Source of the DNA: Mesotaenium endlicherianum
Lineage: Eukaryota; Streptophyta; Zygnematophyceae; Zygnematales; Mesotaeniaceae
DNA: 64,000 nucleotides
Reading direction: 5' to 3'
Assembly: GCA_009602735.1 (NCBI GenBank)
Contig: WELA01011136.1
Coordinates: 357,348 to 421,347, forward strand
Program-made: the position numbers and the translations under genes
The notes under the pieces: generated by a model
The model's input: the letters and a program-made list of their open reading frames with translations, nothing else
What the model was told of the DNA's origin: nothing
The model's database searches: none
Shown: positions 46,368-56,105 of the stretch, piece by piece
Layout of the letters: each line of letters opens with the position of its first letter
Position numbering within the stretch: position 1 is the stretch's first letter

Positions 46368-47377
46368 TGTAATGAATCAGTATACTGGTTGACATAATAT
46401 TCATTTAAATAATATAGTTAAATAAGTTCAGCCTGCTGAACTCTAGTTAATGATCAGTCTGCTGGACTTTATATTTAATATCAGTTTAATGACTTGGCCG
46501 GAAGTGGCAGGCTGTAATGAATCAGTATACTGGTCGATATAATATTCATTTAAATAATATAGTTAAATAAGTTCAGCCTGCTGAACTCTAGTTAATGATC
46601 AGTCTGCTGGACTTTATATTTAATATCAGTTTAATGACTTGGCCGGAAGTGGCAGGCTGTAATGAATCAGTATACTGGTCGATATAATATTCATTTAAAT
46701 AATATAGTTAAATAAGTTCAGCCTGCTGAACTCTAGTTAACAATCAGTCTGCTGGCCTTTATACTTAATATCAGTTTAATGACTCGGCCGGAAGTAGCAG
46801 GCTGAGGTCACCTTAAGTCAGCTTGCTGACCCATTCTTTGACAGCCAGCTGACTTCCGTACTCGGTAGCAGCGAACTGCCTCGATATGCATCTAAGTGTG
46901 TTATGCTAGATGAATGGCCAGATGACATCCCTAGGATGGATGGCGATTCGGGATGATGGGAGATGGCGGTGGATTTGGTTAACCGAGGTCCTACCAACGT
47001 GGTTAACTCCCGGGTAGGCGGTGCCATCGCACTGACCGTTGAACAGTAAACTCATTCCATGTACATATGCTAGGCATTGCTCTCGAGTTCGGCATTCGGA
47101 AACGAGGCCAACTCTCTTGTACAGCTTACTGAGAGAACTCTGAATCCAAGGCGAGAAGCCATTGATACGCACTGTCTTCTAACCTTGCTTATGTATGAGT
47201 TTACTGATTTGCATCATTGATGCTAGTTTACTCGCATTTGACTTACGAGTATTATTCCCTGCTAGTGTATTGTCCTTTGCCGTTTAACTAGTTAACGGAA
47301 ATACCATAAAGATTACTTGCTGATATAAAGATCTTTATTAATTGTTAATCGCCTATTTGGTAAGTCGATTCATTTCA
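46368..47377 (+). repeat. Element D 5' LTR (1010 bp) with a 145-bp triplication
   Basis: The LTR start TGTAATGAATCAG occurs at 46368, 46513 and 46658, exactly 145 bp apart. The third copy continues into a normal LTR ending GATTCATTTCA at 47377. Copies two and three share GGTCGATATAAT where the first has GGTTGACATAAT. Confidence 0.95.
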
Positions 47378-47378
47378 G

Positions 47379-47392
47379 TGGTATCGGAGCAG
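47379..47392 (+). other. Primer binding site of Element D
   Basis: TGGTATCGGAGCAG, one base after the LTR, identical to Element B. Confidence 0.8.
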
Positions 47393-47411
47393 TTATCACA
47401 GTCTTCTTTGT

Positions 47412-48890
47412 ATGGTAAGGACAAGGTCTCAAACTAGCAACTCCCGAGACATGGAGAACCAGGATAACGAGAATGTCGAAAACCAGGCGGAAAGCCATGT
47501 AGCGGGAAACCGTACCTATTCGGAAGCAGTAGCGGATACTGCAGCTAGGGAGGCTGCAGATGAGGCAGCTGCTATTGCCTCAGTCGCAGCTCAGCAAGCT
47601 GAGGAGGAGATAGCCAGACTAGAAGCTGAACAAGTAGCAAAGGCCGCTGAAGATATACAAAGGAGGGAAGGACAGCCAGCTGACGAGCGCACTGTTGAAG
47701 AACTTATGGCATCAAGGGCCAATGTTCTGAACCCACCTCCTGCCGTACAACTCAATGTACCCCTAGGTCAAATACGTGACCGGCTGAATGCGGCAGGAAT
47801 TGCTGCTGCAGGAGCAAGAGGGATTGTTGAGGACACTACTCAGCGAGTAGATGCCAATGCTGCTGCTGCATTTGCTAATCTACCACCCCAAAATGTAGAC
47901 TTGGGAGCATTGTTCGTTCAGATGCAGTCGCAAATGGCGACCATGTATCAGTCCCAGCAGGAGGACAAAAGAATCATAATGTCCCTACTCCGGGACAGAG
48001 ACCAACTGGGGTCTCACACCACTAGTGGTGGTGGCCGAGGGCCTAGTAAGCCCAAGCCGAAACCTCCCCAGGACTATGATCCTGAGGGAAACAGAAAATA
48101 TTACCTGATCAAGTTTCTCGCGGATGTTGAGCAGTGGCTGGAGAACTACCCAGAACTGCAAGATTACGAGAAGGTCAGGCACACCGGTGCGCTACTGAAA
48201 GGCAGTGCCGCAGACTGGTGGCTTTACTGGAAGGAAGAGCGTAAGGCTCGGCAACTCGGTGACCCTACGTGGGTAGAGTTTGTCGAGAAGTTGCATGAGA
48301 AGTTTGATGTCATCAACCAGCAGGAGAAAGCTATCTATGCGATGATCTCCCTGACACTGAAGCAGACCACTTCAGTTGCTGAGTTTGCTCAAAAGTTCCA
48401 AGAGAACATGATGAAGCAGCCTGATTTGCCAGAACGGTATAGGATAGCATACTTCAGGTATGGCTTGAAATCCGAGGTCTCTGGTCATTTTGCTGAGAAA
48501 AAGTATGAGAAACTGGCTGACTTGATCCAGGATGCTGACGCCTGGGATCAGCAGCAGTTCAATCACAAGCGCCAGAGTAACGCTTTGGTGTCTAAGATTG
48601 TCAAGAAGCCCCACGGTTCCTACAATGCAATTGAAGGAGACCACGCTGAGGACAATCAGGATGATGAATATGAGTATGAGTACAATGCTATTCAGTCTAG
48701 AGGTGGAGGTGGTTCCTCTCGAGGTGGCTATGGAAGGGGTGGTGGTAGGACTAAGCCGAGACCAGTCTCAGCAAAATCCACTTGCTACCATTGTCAGCAG
48801 AAAGGCCACTACAGAGAACAGTGTCCGGTCAAGCACCTGCCCAAGGTCGAGAGAAAAGACCAGCCTTTAAAAGACAGCAACAGTCAGTAA
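47412..48890 (+). CDS. gag: Element D Gag
   Basis: 492 residues, same length as B Gag, with substitutions mostly near the C-terminus (for example [25 protein letters not shown]). The CCHC knuckle [14 protein letters not shown] is intact. The ATG is followed at 47415-47420 by GTAAGG, a strong splice-donor match, and this is identical in B. The capsid and RNA-binding role is inferred from family layout. The TAA at 48888-48890 lies in the frameshift stem-loop. Confidence 0.95.
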   Translation: MVRTRSQTSNSRDMENQDNENVENQAESHVAGNRTYSEAVADTAAREAADEAAAIASVAAQQAEEEIARLEAEQVAKAAEDIQRREGQPADERTVEELMASRANVLNPPPAVQLNVPLGQIRDRLNAAGIAAAGARGIVEDTTQRVDANAAAAFANLPPQNVDLGALFVQMQSQMATMYQSQQEDKRIIMSLLRDRDQLGSHTTSGGGRGPSKPKPKPPQDYDPEGNRKYYLIKFLADVEQWLENYPELQDYEKVRHTGALLKGSAADWWLYWKEERKARQLGDPTWVEFVEKLHEKFDVINQQEKAIYAMISLTLKQTTSVAEFAQKFQENMMKQPDLPERYRIAYFRYGLKSEVSGHFAEKKYEKLADLIQDADAWDQQQFNHKRQSNALVSKIVKKPHGSYNAIEGDHAEDNQDDEYEYEYNAIQSRGGGGSSRGGYGRGGGRTKPRPVSAKSTCYHCQQKGHYREQCPVKHLPKVERKDQPLKDSNSQ

Positions 48891-48906
48891 TCCAGTCTAC
48901 TGACTG
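48866..48906 (+). promoter_or_regulatory. -1 ribosomal frameshift signal between gag and pol (Element D)
   Basis: Heptamer TTTAAAA at 48866-48872 in the T TTA AAA phase, an 8-nt spacer, and stem CAGTCAGTA (48881-48889) pairing with TACTGACTG (48898-48906). Gag is in one frame and pol in the -1 frame, as such a signal requires. Confidence 0.87.
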
Positions 48907-51900
48907 TGAGGATGCTAGAGATAGTGAGTCGTCACTAGCTGCCCTCGTAGCAGGTATTATGGGTCCTGCTGAACTGGATTCACTATGCATGCCTGACAAC
49001 CAGATAAAGGAGACCATCAGCAATATAGACGTCCAGAGAGTGCACACTCTGGATGCTCTTGTTCCACCTGATGTCCAACATTTCTTTGCTACGTCAGGAG
49101 AACAATGCGAAAGTCAGGAAAAGACAGTCCCCCCTATCCTACTGCATTGCATGATTGCAGGTAGGAAGGTGAGGGCATTTGTTGACGGAGGGGCGTCACA
49201 TACTTTTATCCACAAGGACTTAGTTAAGCGGCTAAGGCTGCCTACTGTCACCCAAGGGAATAGAAAAATATTCCTTGGAGATGCCTCAAGTATCCCGGGA
49301 GGAGTTATAACCAAGCCTATTGAGGTCCAGTTAGGTTCTGGCATTGCAGTTCTAACTGAAACGCTTACATTTGAGGTACTCAACACTGGCTTTTATGATC
49401 TCGTGCTAGGCAGGTCCTGGCTTAATAGACATCAAGCTGAAGTGTGTTGGAGCAGAGGTACAGTTAAAGTGAGAGGAGCCAGTGATGGGCAGACTGACTT
49501 GGCACCCACCAGTGCTCTTCCTCTTGTCCTGTGTGGATGGCAAATGAAGGAAAAGAAGAGGCTTCCAGAAGGATGCAAGTTGCTGAATGCAATGGAGTTC
49601 GTCAAAAGCTGGAACCAGAAGGAAGACAGAATGTTCTGTCTGCTGCTAAGAGAGGTACCTCCTCAACCTGAAGAAGTGGTTGAGAAAAAGGTAAGCCCTC
49701 CGGAGCACCCTACTGCTGCAAAAATTGTTGCTCAGTACACGGATGTATTTAATATGCCTCCAGGACTACCCCCTAAGAGGGAAGTAGATCATAGGATTGA
49801 TCTATTACCTGGGAGTCAGCCACCTTGGCAACGCACGTATGGCTTGTCTTATGTGGAGAGCGAGGAGTTGAAAACACAGATTGCAGAGCTTGAGGAAAAT
49901 GGTTATATTTCTCCCAGTAAATCACCTTACGGCGCACCCATCCTATTTGTTAAGAAAAAGGATGGCAGTATGCGGATGTGTGTGGATTACAGAGCCCTGA
50001 ACAGAATTACAGTAAAGAACAAGTATGCTTTACCCAGAATCGAGGACTTGCTTGATACCCTGTCTGGTGCTAAGGTGTTCAGTAAGATAGATCTCAAGAG
50101 TGGTTATCATCAAATCAGAATTGCTGAGGGGGATGAACACAAGACTGCAATCTGTACACGTTATGGACACTATGAGTTCAACGTGATGCCATTTAGACTG
50201 ACTAATGCTCCTGCTACCTTCATGGGTGCTATGAATGACATTTTTAGACCTTATTTGGATAAGTTTGTGCAAGTTTTCCTATCTGATATTTTAATTTTCT
50301 CTAAAGATGAAGCTCAGCACACTGAACACTTAAAGAAAGTCCTGGATACTCTGCGGAAAAATGACTTGTATGCTAAAATGAACAAGTGTGATTTCTTTAA
50401 GGAAAGTATTGAATTCTTAGGCCACATTGTCGGTAAAGAGGGCATCAGTGTGGATCCTAAGAAAGTCCAGACCATAAGGGACTGGCCAGTACCACAGTCT
50501 GTCTCTGAAGTTAGATCCTTCCTCGGGTTGGCTAACTACTATAGGAGATTTATTGAAAATTATTCCACAAAGGCCAGTAAACTGACTGACCTTACTAAGA
50601 AAGACATCGGGTATGTGTGGGGGGAAGGGCAGCAGGCTGCCTTCCAGACCCTTAAAAATGCCTTTTGTTCTGCCCCAGTGCTAGCCGTGTATGACCCAAG
50701 CAAACCGGTGCAGGTGGTTACTGATGCCTCTGACTTTGCCATGGGTGCTATTTTGTTGCAGCCTGCTGACAAAACCACAAAGGATGGTAAGGTACGGCAG
50801 GAGTGGCATCCTGTGTTGTATGAGTCTATGAAATTTAATCCAGCGGAGATTAATTACTCAGTGCATGATAAAGAGCTGCTAGCTATCATTCATGTACTCA
50901 AACAGTGGAGAGCATACTTACATGGTAAAGCTTTTAAGGTGATTACAGATCATCTAGCTCTGACCCACTTTCAGAAGAAGTCCAAGCTGTCGAGGAGGGA
51001 GAACCGCTGGAGCCAGATGCTGGAGCAGTTCCAAGTCCAGATCGACTACAAACCAGGGAAGTTGAATCCTGCTGATGCACTCTCTAGAAGACCTGACTTG
51101 CAAGAAAGGAACTTTAGTCAGCATGCTGTAGATAAAGTCCTGTGTGCACTCACTTCACTAAAGGTGAAAAAGTCCTTCCTTGAACAACTTAGGAAAGCCT
51201 ACCTTTCTGACCCAACATTTGAGCCCAGCCCCACTACTGGTGTGTGTCGTGCTACTGCACTCGGGTATAAGCTCAAGGGAGGGGTCTGGGTGACTGAAAC
51301 CACTTCAGGCAGGCTGAAGCTGGTCATTCCTAATAACTTGGAAATAAGGTCTCTCTTACTGAGTCAAGCTCATGACAGTCTCCTGGGTGGACATTTGGGG
51401 CAGGCCAAAACTGTTGGCAAACTGGCAAAACATTATCATTGGGAGGGGTTACCCCGGGAGGTCTTGAAATATGTCAAGTCCTGTGACCAGTGTCAGAGAA
51501 ATAAGTCTCGGCACACACCACCCGGAGGTCTCTTGCAACCGCTACCCATCCCAGCGGGACGCTGGGAAACTATATCCATGGACTGGGTGGTCTCACTACC
51601 AAGAACTGCCAACGGGCATGATTCAATACTGGTAGTCGTGGATAAACTGACAAAAATGGTCATTTTTATCCCCACAACTGTCAAAGTGACTGCACTCGAA
51701 ACAGCGAGACAGTTTTACAACCATGTAGTATGCCAACATGGGCTCCCTTCTAATATCATCTCAGACAGAGACTCAAAATTCACCTCTAAGTTCTGGAGAG
51801 CTTTAATGGGGTTAATGGGAGTCAAACAGCTGCTCAGCACAGCAAACCACCCTCAGACTGATGGGCAGACTGAAAGAACTAACCGAGTTCTGCAGGAGGT

Positions 51901-52690
51901 GCTGAGAGCATATATTAACCAAAAACAAGATAATTGGGATGACCTGTTGCCTCAAATTCAGTTTGCGGTCAACAGTGCGGTGCACGCGTCAACGGGCAAG
52001 ACTCCTTTTGACCTCAGCCTCGGTAGAGTCCCTAAGTCTCCTCTAGATGTGCTAGGGGATACTTTAACTCACCCTGAAGGGATTGACAACCCGGTCTCCC
52101 TCCAGTTAACTCAGGAGTTTGCTGACACCCTGTCAGAAGTCCAACGAAATTTGCACAAGGCCCAAGAAAACCAACAAAAATACGCTAATCAACACCGTCG
52201 GGAACTGACATTTTCCAAGGGGGATTTAGTCAAACTGCATTCTCAGCACCTGTACCTCCCTGGTGTGGTCAAGAAAAAGCTTGGCCCTGTCTGGGTCGGT
52301 CCATATTCGGTGGTCCGTCGTGTCGGTCAGAATGCTTACAAACAGATCATGTCAGCTGAATACAAGGGGCACCTGGTCTTTAATGTCTCCTTCCTGGAAC
52401 CATACATCAAAGGTGATACATTGTTCACAGGTCGGTTACCTATCCAACCGGGACCGGTCCCCGCTGTCCGGGACAGCGATCCTGAGGAATATGAGGTCGA
52501 TGAGATTTTAGACGCTCGCTCGGTCCGTCGATCGTCTAAATATGTCATGAAATACCTCATCCGATGGAAGGGTTACGATGCATCTGGGAACACTTGGGAA
52601 TTTAAAGATCAGCTGACCAATGCCAAAGGGGCGTTGAAACGGTTCCACCTTCGGGCGGCTGGGGCTGGTTGGAACAGTCATTCAAGTTGA
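48866..52690 (+). CDS. pol: Element D Pol, open frame but altered RT active site
   Basis: Same domain order as B Pol: protease [13 protein letters not shown], RNase H, integrase ([30 protein letters not shown]) and chromodomain [16 protein letters not shown]. The RT catalytic motif reads [10 protein letters not shown]: the first Asp codon is TCT (50282-50284) where B has GAT. Nearby it also has [11 protein letters not shown] for [11 protein letters not shown] and MPFRLTNAP for MPFGLTNAP. Losing that metal-binding Asp should abolish DNA synthesis. The C-terminus is slightly longer than B ([10 protein letters not shown]). The pol frame is also open upstream to 48782, but translation is expected only after the slip. 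Confidence 0.95.
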   Translation, partial: FKRQQQSVIQSTDCEDARDSESSLAALVAGIMGPAELDSLCMPDNQIKETISNIDVQRVHTLDALVPPDVQHFFATSGEQCESQEKTVPPILLHCMIAGRKVRAFVDGGASHTFIHKDLVKRLRLPTVTQGNRKIFLGDASSIPGGVITKPIEVQLGSGIAVLTETLTFEVLNTGFYDLVLGRSWLNRHQAEVCWSRGTVKVRGASDGQTDLAPTSALPLVLCGWQMKEKKRLPEGCKLLNAMEFVKSWNQKEDRMFCLLLREVPPQPEEVVEKKVSPPEHPTAAKIVAQYTDVFNMPPGLPPKREVDHRIDLLPGSQPPWQRTYGLSYVESEELKTQIAELEENGYISPSKSPYGAPILFVKKKDGSMRMCVDYRALNRITVKNKYALPRIEDLLDTLSGAKVFSKIDLKSGYHQIRIAEGDEHKTAICTRYGHYEFNVMPFRLTNAPATFMGAMNDIFRPYLDKFVQVFLSDILIFSKDEAQHTEHLKKVLDTLRKNDLYAKMNKCDFFKESIEFLGHIVGKEGISVDPKKVQTIRDWPVPQSVSEVRSFLGLANYYRRFIENYSTKASKLTDLTKKDIGYVWGEGQQAAFQTLKNAFCSAPVLAVYDPSKPVQVVTDASDFAMGAILLQPADKTTKDGKVRQEWHPVLYESMKFNPAEINYSVHDKELLAIIHVLKQWRAYLHGKAFKVITDHLALTHFQKKSKLSRRENRWSQMLEQFQVQIDYKPGKLNPADALSRRPDLQERNFSQHAVDKVLCALTSLKVKKSFLEQLRKAYLSDPTFEPSPTTGVCRATALGYKLKGGVWVTETTSGRLKLVIPNNLEIRSLLLSQAHDSLLGGHLGQAKTVGKLAKHYHWEGLPREVLKYVKSCDQCQRNKSRHTPPGGLLQPLPIPAGRWETISMDWVVSLPRTANGHDSILVVVDKLTKMVIFIPTTVKVTALETARQFYNHVVCQHGLPSNIISDRDSKFTSKFWRALMGLMGVKQLLSTANHPQTDGQTERTNRVLQEVLRAYINQKQDNWDDLLPQIQFAVNSAVHASTGKTPFDLSLGRVPKSPLDVLGDTLTHPEGIDNPVSLQLTQEFADTLSEVQRNLHKAQENQQKYANQHRRELTFSKGDLVKLHSQHLYLPGVVKKKLGPVWVGPYSVVRRVGQNAYKQIMSAEYKGHLVFNVSFLEPYIKGDTLFTGRLPIQPGPVPAVRDSDPEEYEVDEILDARSVRRSSKYVMKYLIRWKGYDASGNTWEFKDQLTNAKGALKRFHLRAAGAGWNSHSS

Positions 52691-52998
52691 CACGGGAAGG
52701 CGACAGGAGGTCTTGTCTCCATATAAGTTGGAGGGGGATGCGACAGTTAGTGACAGTTGTGACAGGCAGCCCACCTTTAAAATTAAGTTGGAGGGAGTGG
52801 TATTCTCTGATCACCATATTACACACTCAACCTGCGCTCACACTCACTTGCTCTCCAACTCAATTTTCCCTTATATTCACTCACACCAGGTATTCCACAC
52901 TAGGAACTCTCCCGATCGCGTTCCTCTTCATCAAGGGCACTCAGTAGCGGCAAAATATCATGACTTCACTAACTGCATTGTGTTTATGATTGAGCAGG
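52691..52998 (+). other. Pol-ORF3 spacer of Element D
   Basis: Contains two copies of TAAGTTGGAGGG (52724-52735, 52784-52795), a branch-point-like CACTAAC (52967-52973) and a GAGCAG|G acceptor (AG at 52996-52997). Its first part is similar to B; it then diverges. Confidence 0.65.
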
Positions 52999-54669
52999 AT
53001 GACTCAAAAGTCGGAACTCAAGAGGAAGAGAAGGGCGGAAGAGGCACATGCAGAATACTTGCAATTCCGTGGAGACATCGAATCATCTTCCATCTCCGCT
53101 CGGGAATCACAACGACTCCAACAACAGCGGGAGGCACAGAAGAAGAAGGAGGAGGAGGAACAGGCCAGACTGAGGCAGGAAGAAATGGACAGAAAAGCTG
53201 CAGAGGAGGCCAAGAAAGCAGAGGAGGAGAGGCAAGCTGAGGAGAAGCGGAAGCAGCAGGCTGAAGAAGAAGAACAGAGGAGAATCAGCAGCTACCGCTA
53301 CACGGTGCTGGGCAAGGGCTTTGATCTACTGGAGGAGGCCTTCAAGTATGCCCAGAGAAGTCGCAGTGAGTCGCAGAAGGAAATCCTCCAGAAGGAAGGG
53401 GAGACATCCGAAAACTTTGACAAGTATATAGAGGTCGGCACAGGGCTCCTCCTCTACCACGATTACGCCAGGATGGTAGGATATACCATCGGAGAGGCCA
53501 AGGCAATGGCCCAGGTGAACGAAGCAGGAGCTGTCTCGATTCCTGGTATCTGGGGGGCAGATAGGGTCATCAGGATGATCCCCATGGACGCGGACAGCTT
53601 CAAGGACTCAACACCCCACAACAGGTTCAAGGCCATGTACAATGAGGTGGAGAGGAGGAGCTGGGAATTCTTGGCCAGAGAAACCAGTCAGCTGGACTTT
53701 GCAGGGCACTGGTACCCTTGTACTCTCAAAAAGACAGACGCTGCCTTCTTCCAAAAGCCCACTGATTGGCGGTGGATGACCATCAACATGAGGGACCAGC
53801 AGAATGACAGGGCGACGGATGAGGATTTCCTGACAGACCTGAAGGGGAACATAGTATTGCCCCCTCACATTGCGGCTTGGGACCCAAGATTGGATGGAGT
53901 CAGAGACTGCATGAGCCAAGAGATGCAGGAGGACAGAAGCAGGGCCCGAGAGTCATTCTCCAAAGGGAAGCACGCTTATGCCAAATGGGCAAGTAAGCAG
54001 GGGGAAAAGCACCTCTATGTGGTCCGGACTCAGCAACCCCCACCAGCACCCAAAAGGGGAAGGTCAGTAGGATATCCTTTTTCTCGGGAAGAGCTGGAGC
54101 AGCGGACAGAGGAGACCCCAGAAGTCTCAGAGGAACCCGGGGACGGCGAGGAGGAGGAGTCGGAGGAAGACGAGGAGGAAGGCGAGGAGGAGGACACTAG
54201 CCCCGCCGTGATCCTGACACCTGCCACATCCCCTGTAAGGGAGAAGACGGGGTGGGCCCCGTCGCAACTCGCTCAAGAGGAGGATATCACTTGGCTGGGG
54301 ACTGCAAGAGGACAGAGCCCATCTCCAGGCACGGAGACCCAGTCAGACAGGGCAGACAGGAGGGCTGCTCGGGAGATAGCCAGAGGCCTGCCATCATCTC
54401 CCTCGCAGAGAGGGCATGTACCCTTGGCTCATGTCATGCAACATCCTTCTGGGATGCCGGTACACGTACCTGTCAGTTTGAGGGCTGCCCAGGAGAAGGC
54501 TGCCTCCCTCCAGACTGTGCAGGAGGAAACAGCCCAGTTACTGCGTTCTCCGCGGGGTCCTTACACGGAACCTCCCTCTCTGACAGGCTTCAGAAGACCC
54601 CAAGACAGGAGGAGGTCTAGCTCCCCTGAGTATAGGGCCTCAGGGACATCTCCCTCCGAAGGGCAGTAG
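52999..54669 (+). CDS. Element D ORF3, diverged homologue of Element B ORF3
   Basis: 556 residues from ATG 52999 (MTQKSELKRKRR), with ATG just after the acceptor-like CAGG. It has the same architecture as B ORF3: charged coiled coil (about 1-100), then core blocks YRYTVLGKGFDLLEEAF, DYARMVGYTIGEAKAM, YNEVERRSWEFLARE, QKPTDWRWMTI, LPPHIAAWDPRLDG and SFSKGKHAYAKWA. KRGRSVGYPFS, a long acidic Glu/Asp tract and the terminal HVPLAHVMQHPSGMPVHV block follow. By eye about half the residues match B, whereas gag and pol match at about 98 percent. No known fold, membrane segment or enzyme motif is recognised. Maintained length and order of conserved blocks argue for function. Confidence 0.85.
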   Translation: MTQKSELKRKRRAEEAHAEYLQFRGDIESSSISARESQRLQQQREAQKKKEEEEQARLRQEEMDRKAAEEAKKAEEERQAEEKRKQQAEEEEQRRISSYRYTVLGKGFDLLEEAFKYAQRSRSESQKEILQKEGETSENFDKYIEVGTGLLLYHDYARMVGYTIGEAKAMAQVNEAGAVSIPGIWGADRVIRMIPMDADSFKDSTPHNRFKAMYNEVERRSWEFLARETSQLDFAGHWYPCTLKKTDAAFFQKPTDWRWMTINMRDQQNDRATDEDFLTDLKGNIVLPPHIAAWDPRLDGVRDCMSQEMQEDRSRARESFSKGKHAYAKWASKQGEKHLYVVRTQQPPPAPKRGRSVGYPFSREELEQRTEETPEVSEEPGDGEEEESEEDEEEGEEEDTSPAVILTPATSPVREKTGWAPSQLAQEEDITWLGTARGQSPSPGTETQSDRADRRAAREIARGLPSSPSQRGHVPLAHVMQHPSGMPVHVPVSLRAAQEKAASLQTVQEETAQLLRSPRGPYTEPPSLTGFRRPQDRRRSSSPEYRASGTSPSEGQ

Positions 54670-54745
54670 GCTGGGGACGGAAGGGACAGCACGCTGTTAT
54701 TAGTGTTAGTGTTGTCGAGGCGACAACATGATAAGTTGGAGGGAT

Positions 54746-55467
54746 TGTAATGAATCAGTATATTGGTGGACATAATATTCATTTAAATAATATAGTTAAA
54801 TAAGTTCAGCCTGCTGAACTCTAGTTAACAATCAGTCTGCTGGACTTTATATTTAATATCAGTTTAATGACTTGGCCGGAAGTGGCAGGCTGAGGTCACC
54901 TTAAGTCNAGCTTGCTGTCACATTCTTTGACAGCCAGCTGACTTCCGTACTCGGTAGCAGCGAACTGCCTCGATATGCATCTAAGTGTGTTATGCTAGAT
55001 GAATGGCCAGATGACATCCCTATGATGGATGGCGATTCGGGATGATGGGAGATGGCGGTGGATTTGGTTAACCGAGGTCCTACCAACGTGGTTAACTCCC
55101 GGGTAGGCGGTGCCATCGCACTGATCGTTGAACAGTAAACTCATTCTATGTACATACGCTAGGCAGTGCTCTCGAGTTCGGCATTCGGAAACGAGGCCAA
55201 CTCTCTTGTACAGCTTATAAAGAGGGATCTGAATCCAAGGCGAGAAGCCATTGATACGCACTATCTTCTAACCTTGCTTATGTATGAGTTTACTGATTTG
55301 CATTATTGATGCTAGTTTACTCTCATTTGATTGACGAGTTTTATTCACTGCTAGTATGTTGTCCTTTGCCGTTAAACCAGTTAACGGAAAATACCATAAA
55401 GATTACTTGCTGATATAAAGATCTTTATTAATTGTTAATTGCCTATTTGGTAAGTCGATTCATTTCA
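54746..55467 (+). repeat. Element D 3' LTR (722 bp)
   Basis: A single copy of the 145-bp region. It is preceded by TAAGTTGGAGGGAT and the GTTGTCG hairpin. Confidence 0.95.
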
Positions 55468-55472
55468 ATTGG

Positions 55473-56101
55473 GTACTTCTCCGTCGTTGATGTTTCGTCC
55501 AGAAGTTGGTTTTTCCCACCAAACCAATTTCAGAGTTCGAGTTGCCTGTAAGCGGGCCGACCACTAGTCCTCAATATTCATTTAATACGTTCTCCATCAA
55601 CGCTGTCAACCTTCTTATGATCAAAGTTTATTCTCTAAGATGATACAATTTTTTAATGGCCCTTCATGCTTTTTCTAATAATTTTATGCAATTCTTTGAT
55701 GAGTTGCCCTCTATTCAATCCCACCATTGTTCCGACTAATTTTACAACTACACGTCCCTTTGTACTCTGGTTTGTTTGCACCGTCACTTTGACTAGCAAA
55801 ACTTCCTCCGGATTTTCACCATCACCTCAAGCCAACTATTACTCAAAACTACTGAAGCACATCTTCGCCTGATGTCGGGGTTCGTAATCAATTGTATCCG
55901 TCCAGCTCACTTCACCAGACTCCTTTGCTGATGCTCTTCTTACCCTCCACCCCGTAAGTGCCGCACGTTCACTATTTAGGGCCAAAGGCTTGCATACTTC
56001 AGAGTCTCTAGTGGCCGTGCGTCGCTACTCTGTCGATGTTGAGCAACTACTCAAGTACCCTTTAAAGGTCTAGGCTCCACATAATGTTAAGTAATAACTC
56101 T
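55473..56101. other. Spacer between Element D and the piggyBac element
   Basis: AT-rich; a 68-codon open frame is not convincing. Nothing else recognised. Confidence 0.5.
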
Positions 56102-56105
56102 TTAA

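Larger units (their letters stand above)
46368..55467 (+). mobile_element. Element D: full-length Ty3/gypsy chromovirus with ORF3, same family as B
   Basis: 9100 bp, flanked by ATTGG duplications (46363-46367 and 55468-55472). It has the same plan as B but on the + strand. All frames are open, but the RT catalytic motif is altered and the 5' LTR carries extra tandem copies of its first 145 bp. An N lies at 54908 in the 3' LTR. Confidence 0.96.

Noticed and set aside
46906-47172. An 88-codon open frame antisense in all four B/D LTRs (also at 18408-18674, 26483-26749 and 54995-55261)
   Set aside because: Its conservation is explained by the overall identity of the LTRs. It has no recognisable domain, and several differences between copies change it without any sign of constraint.
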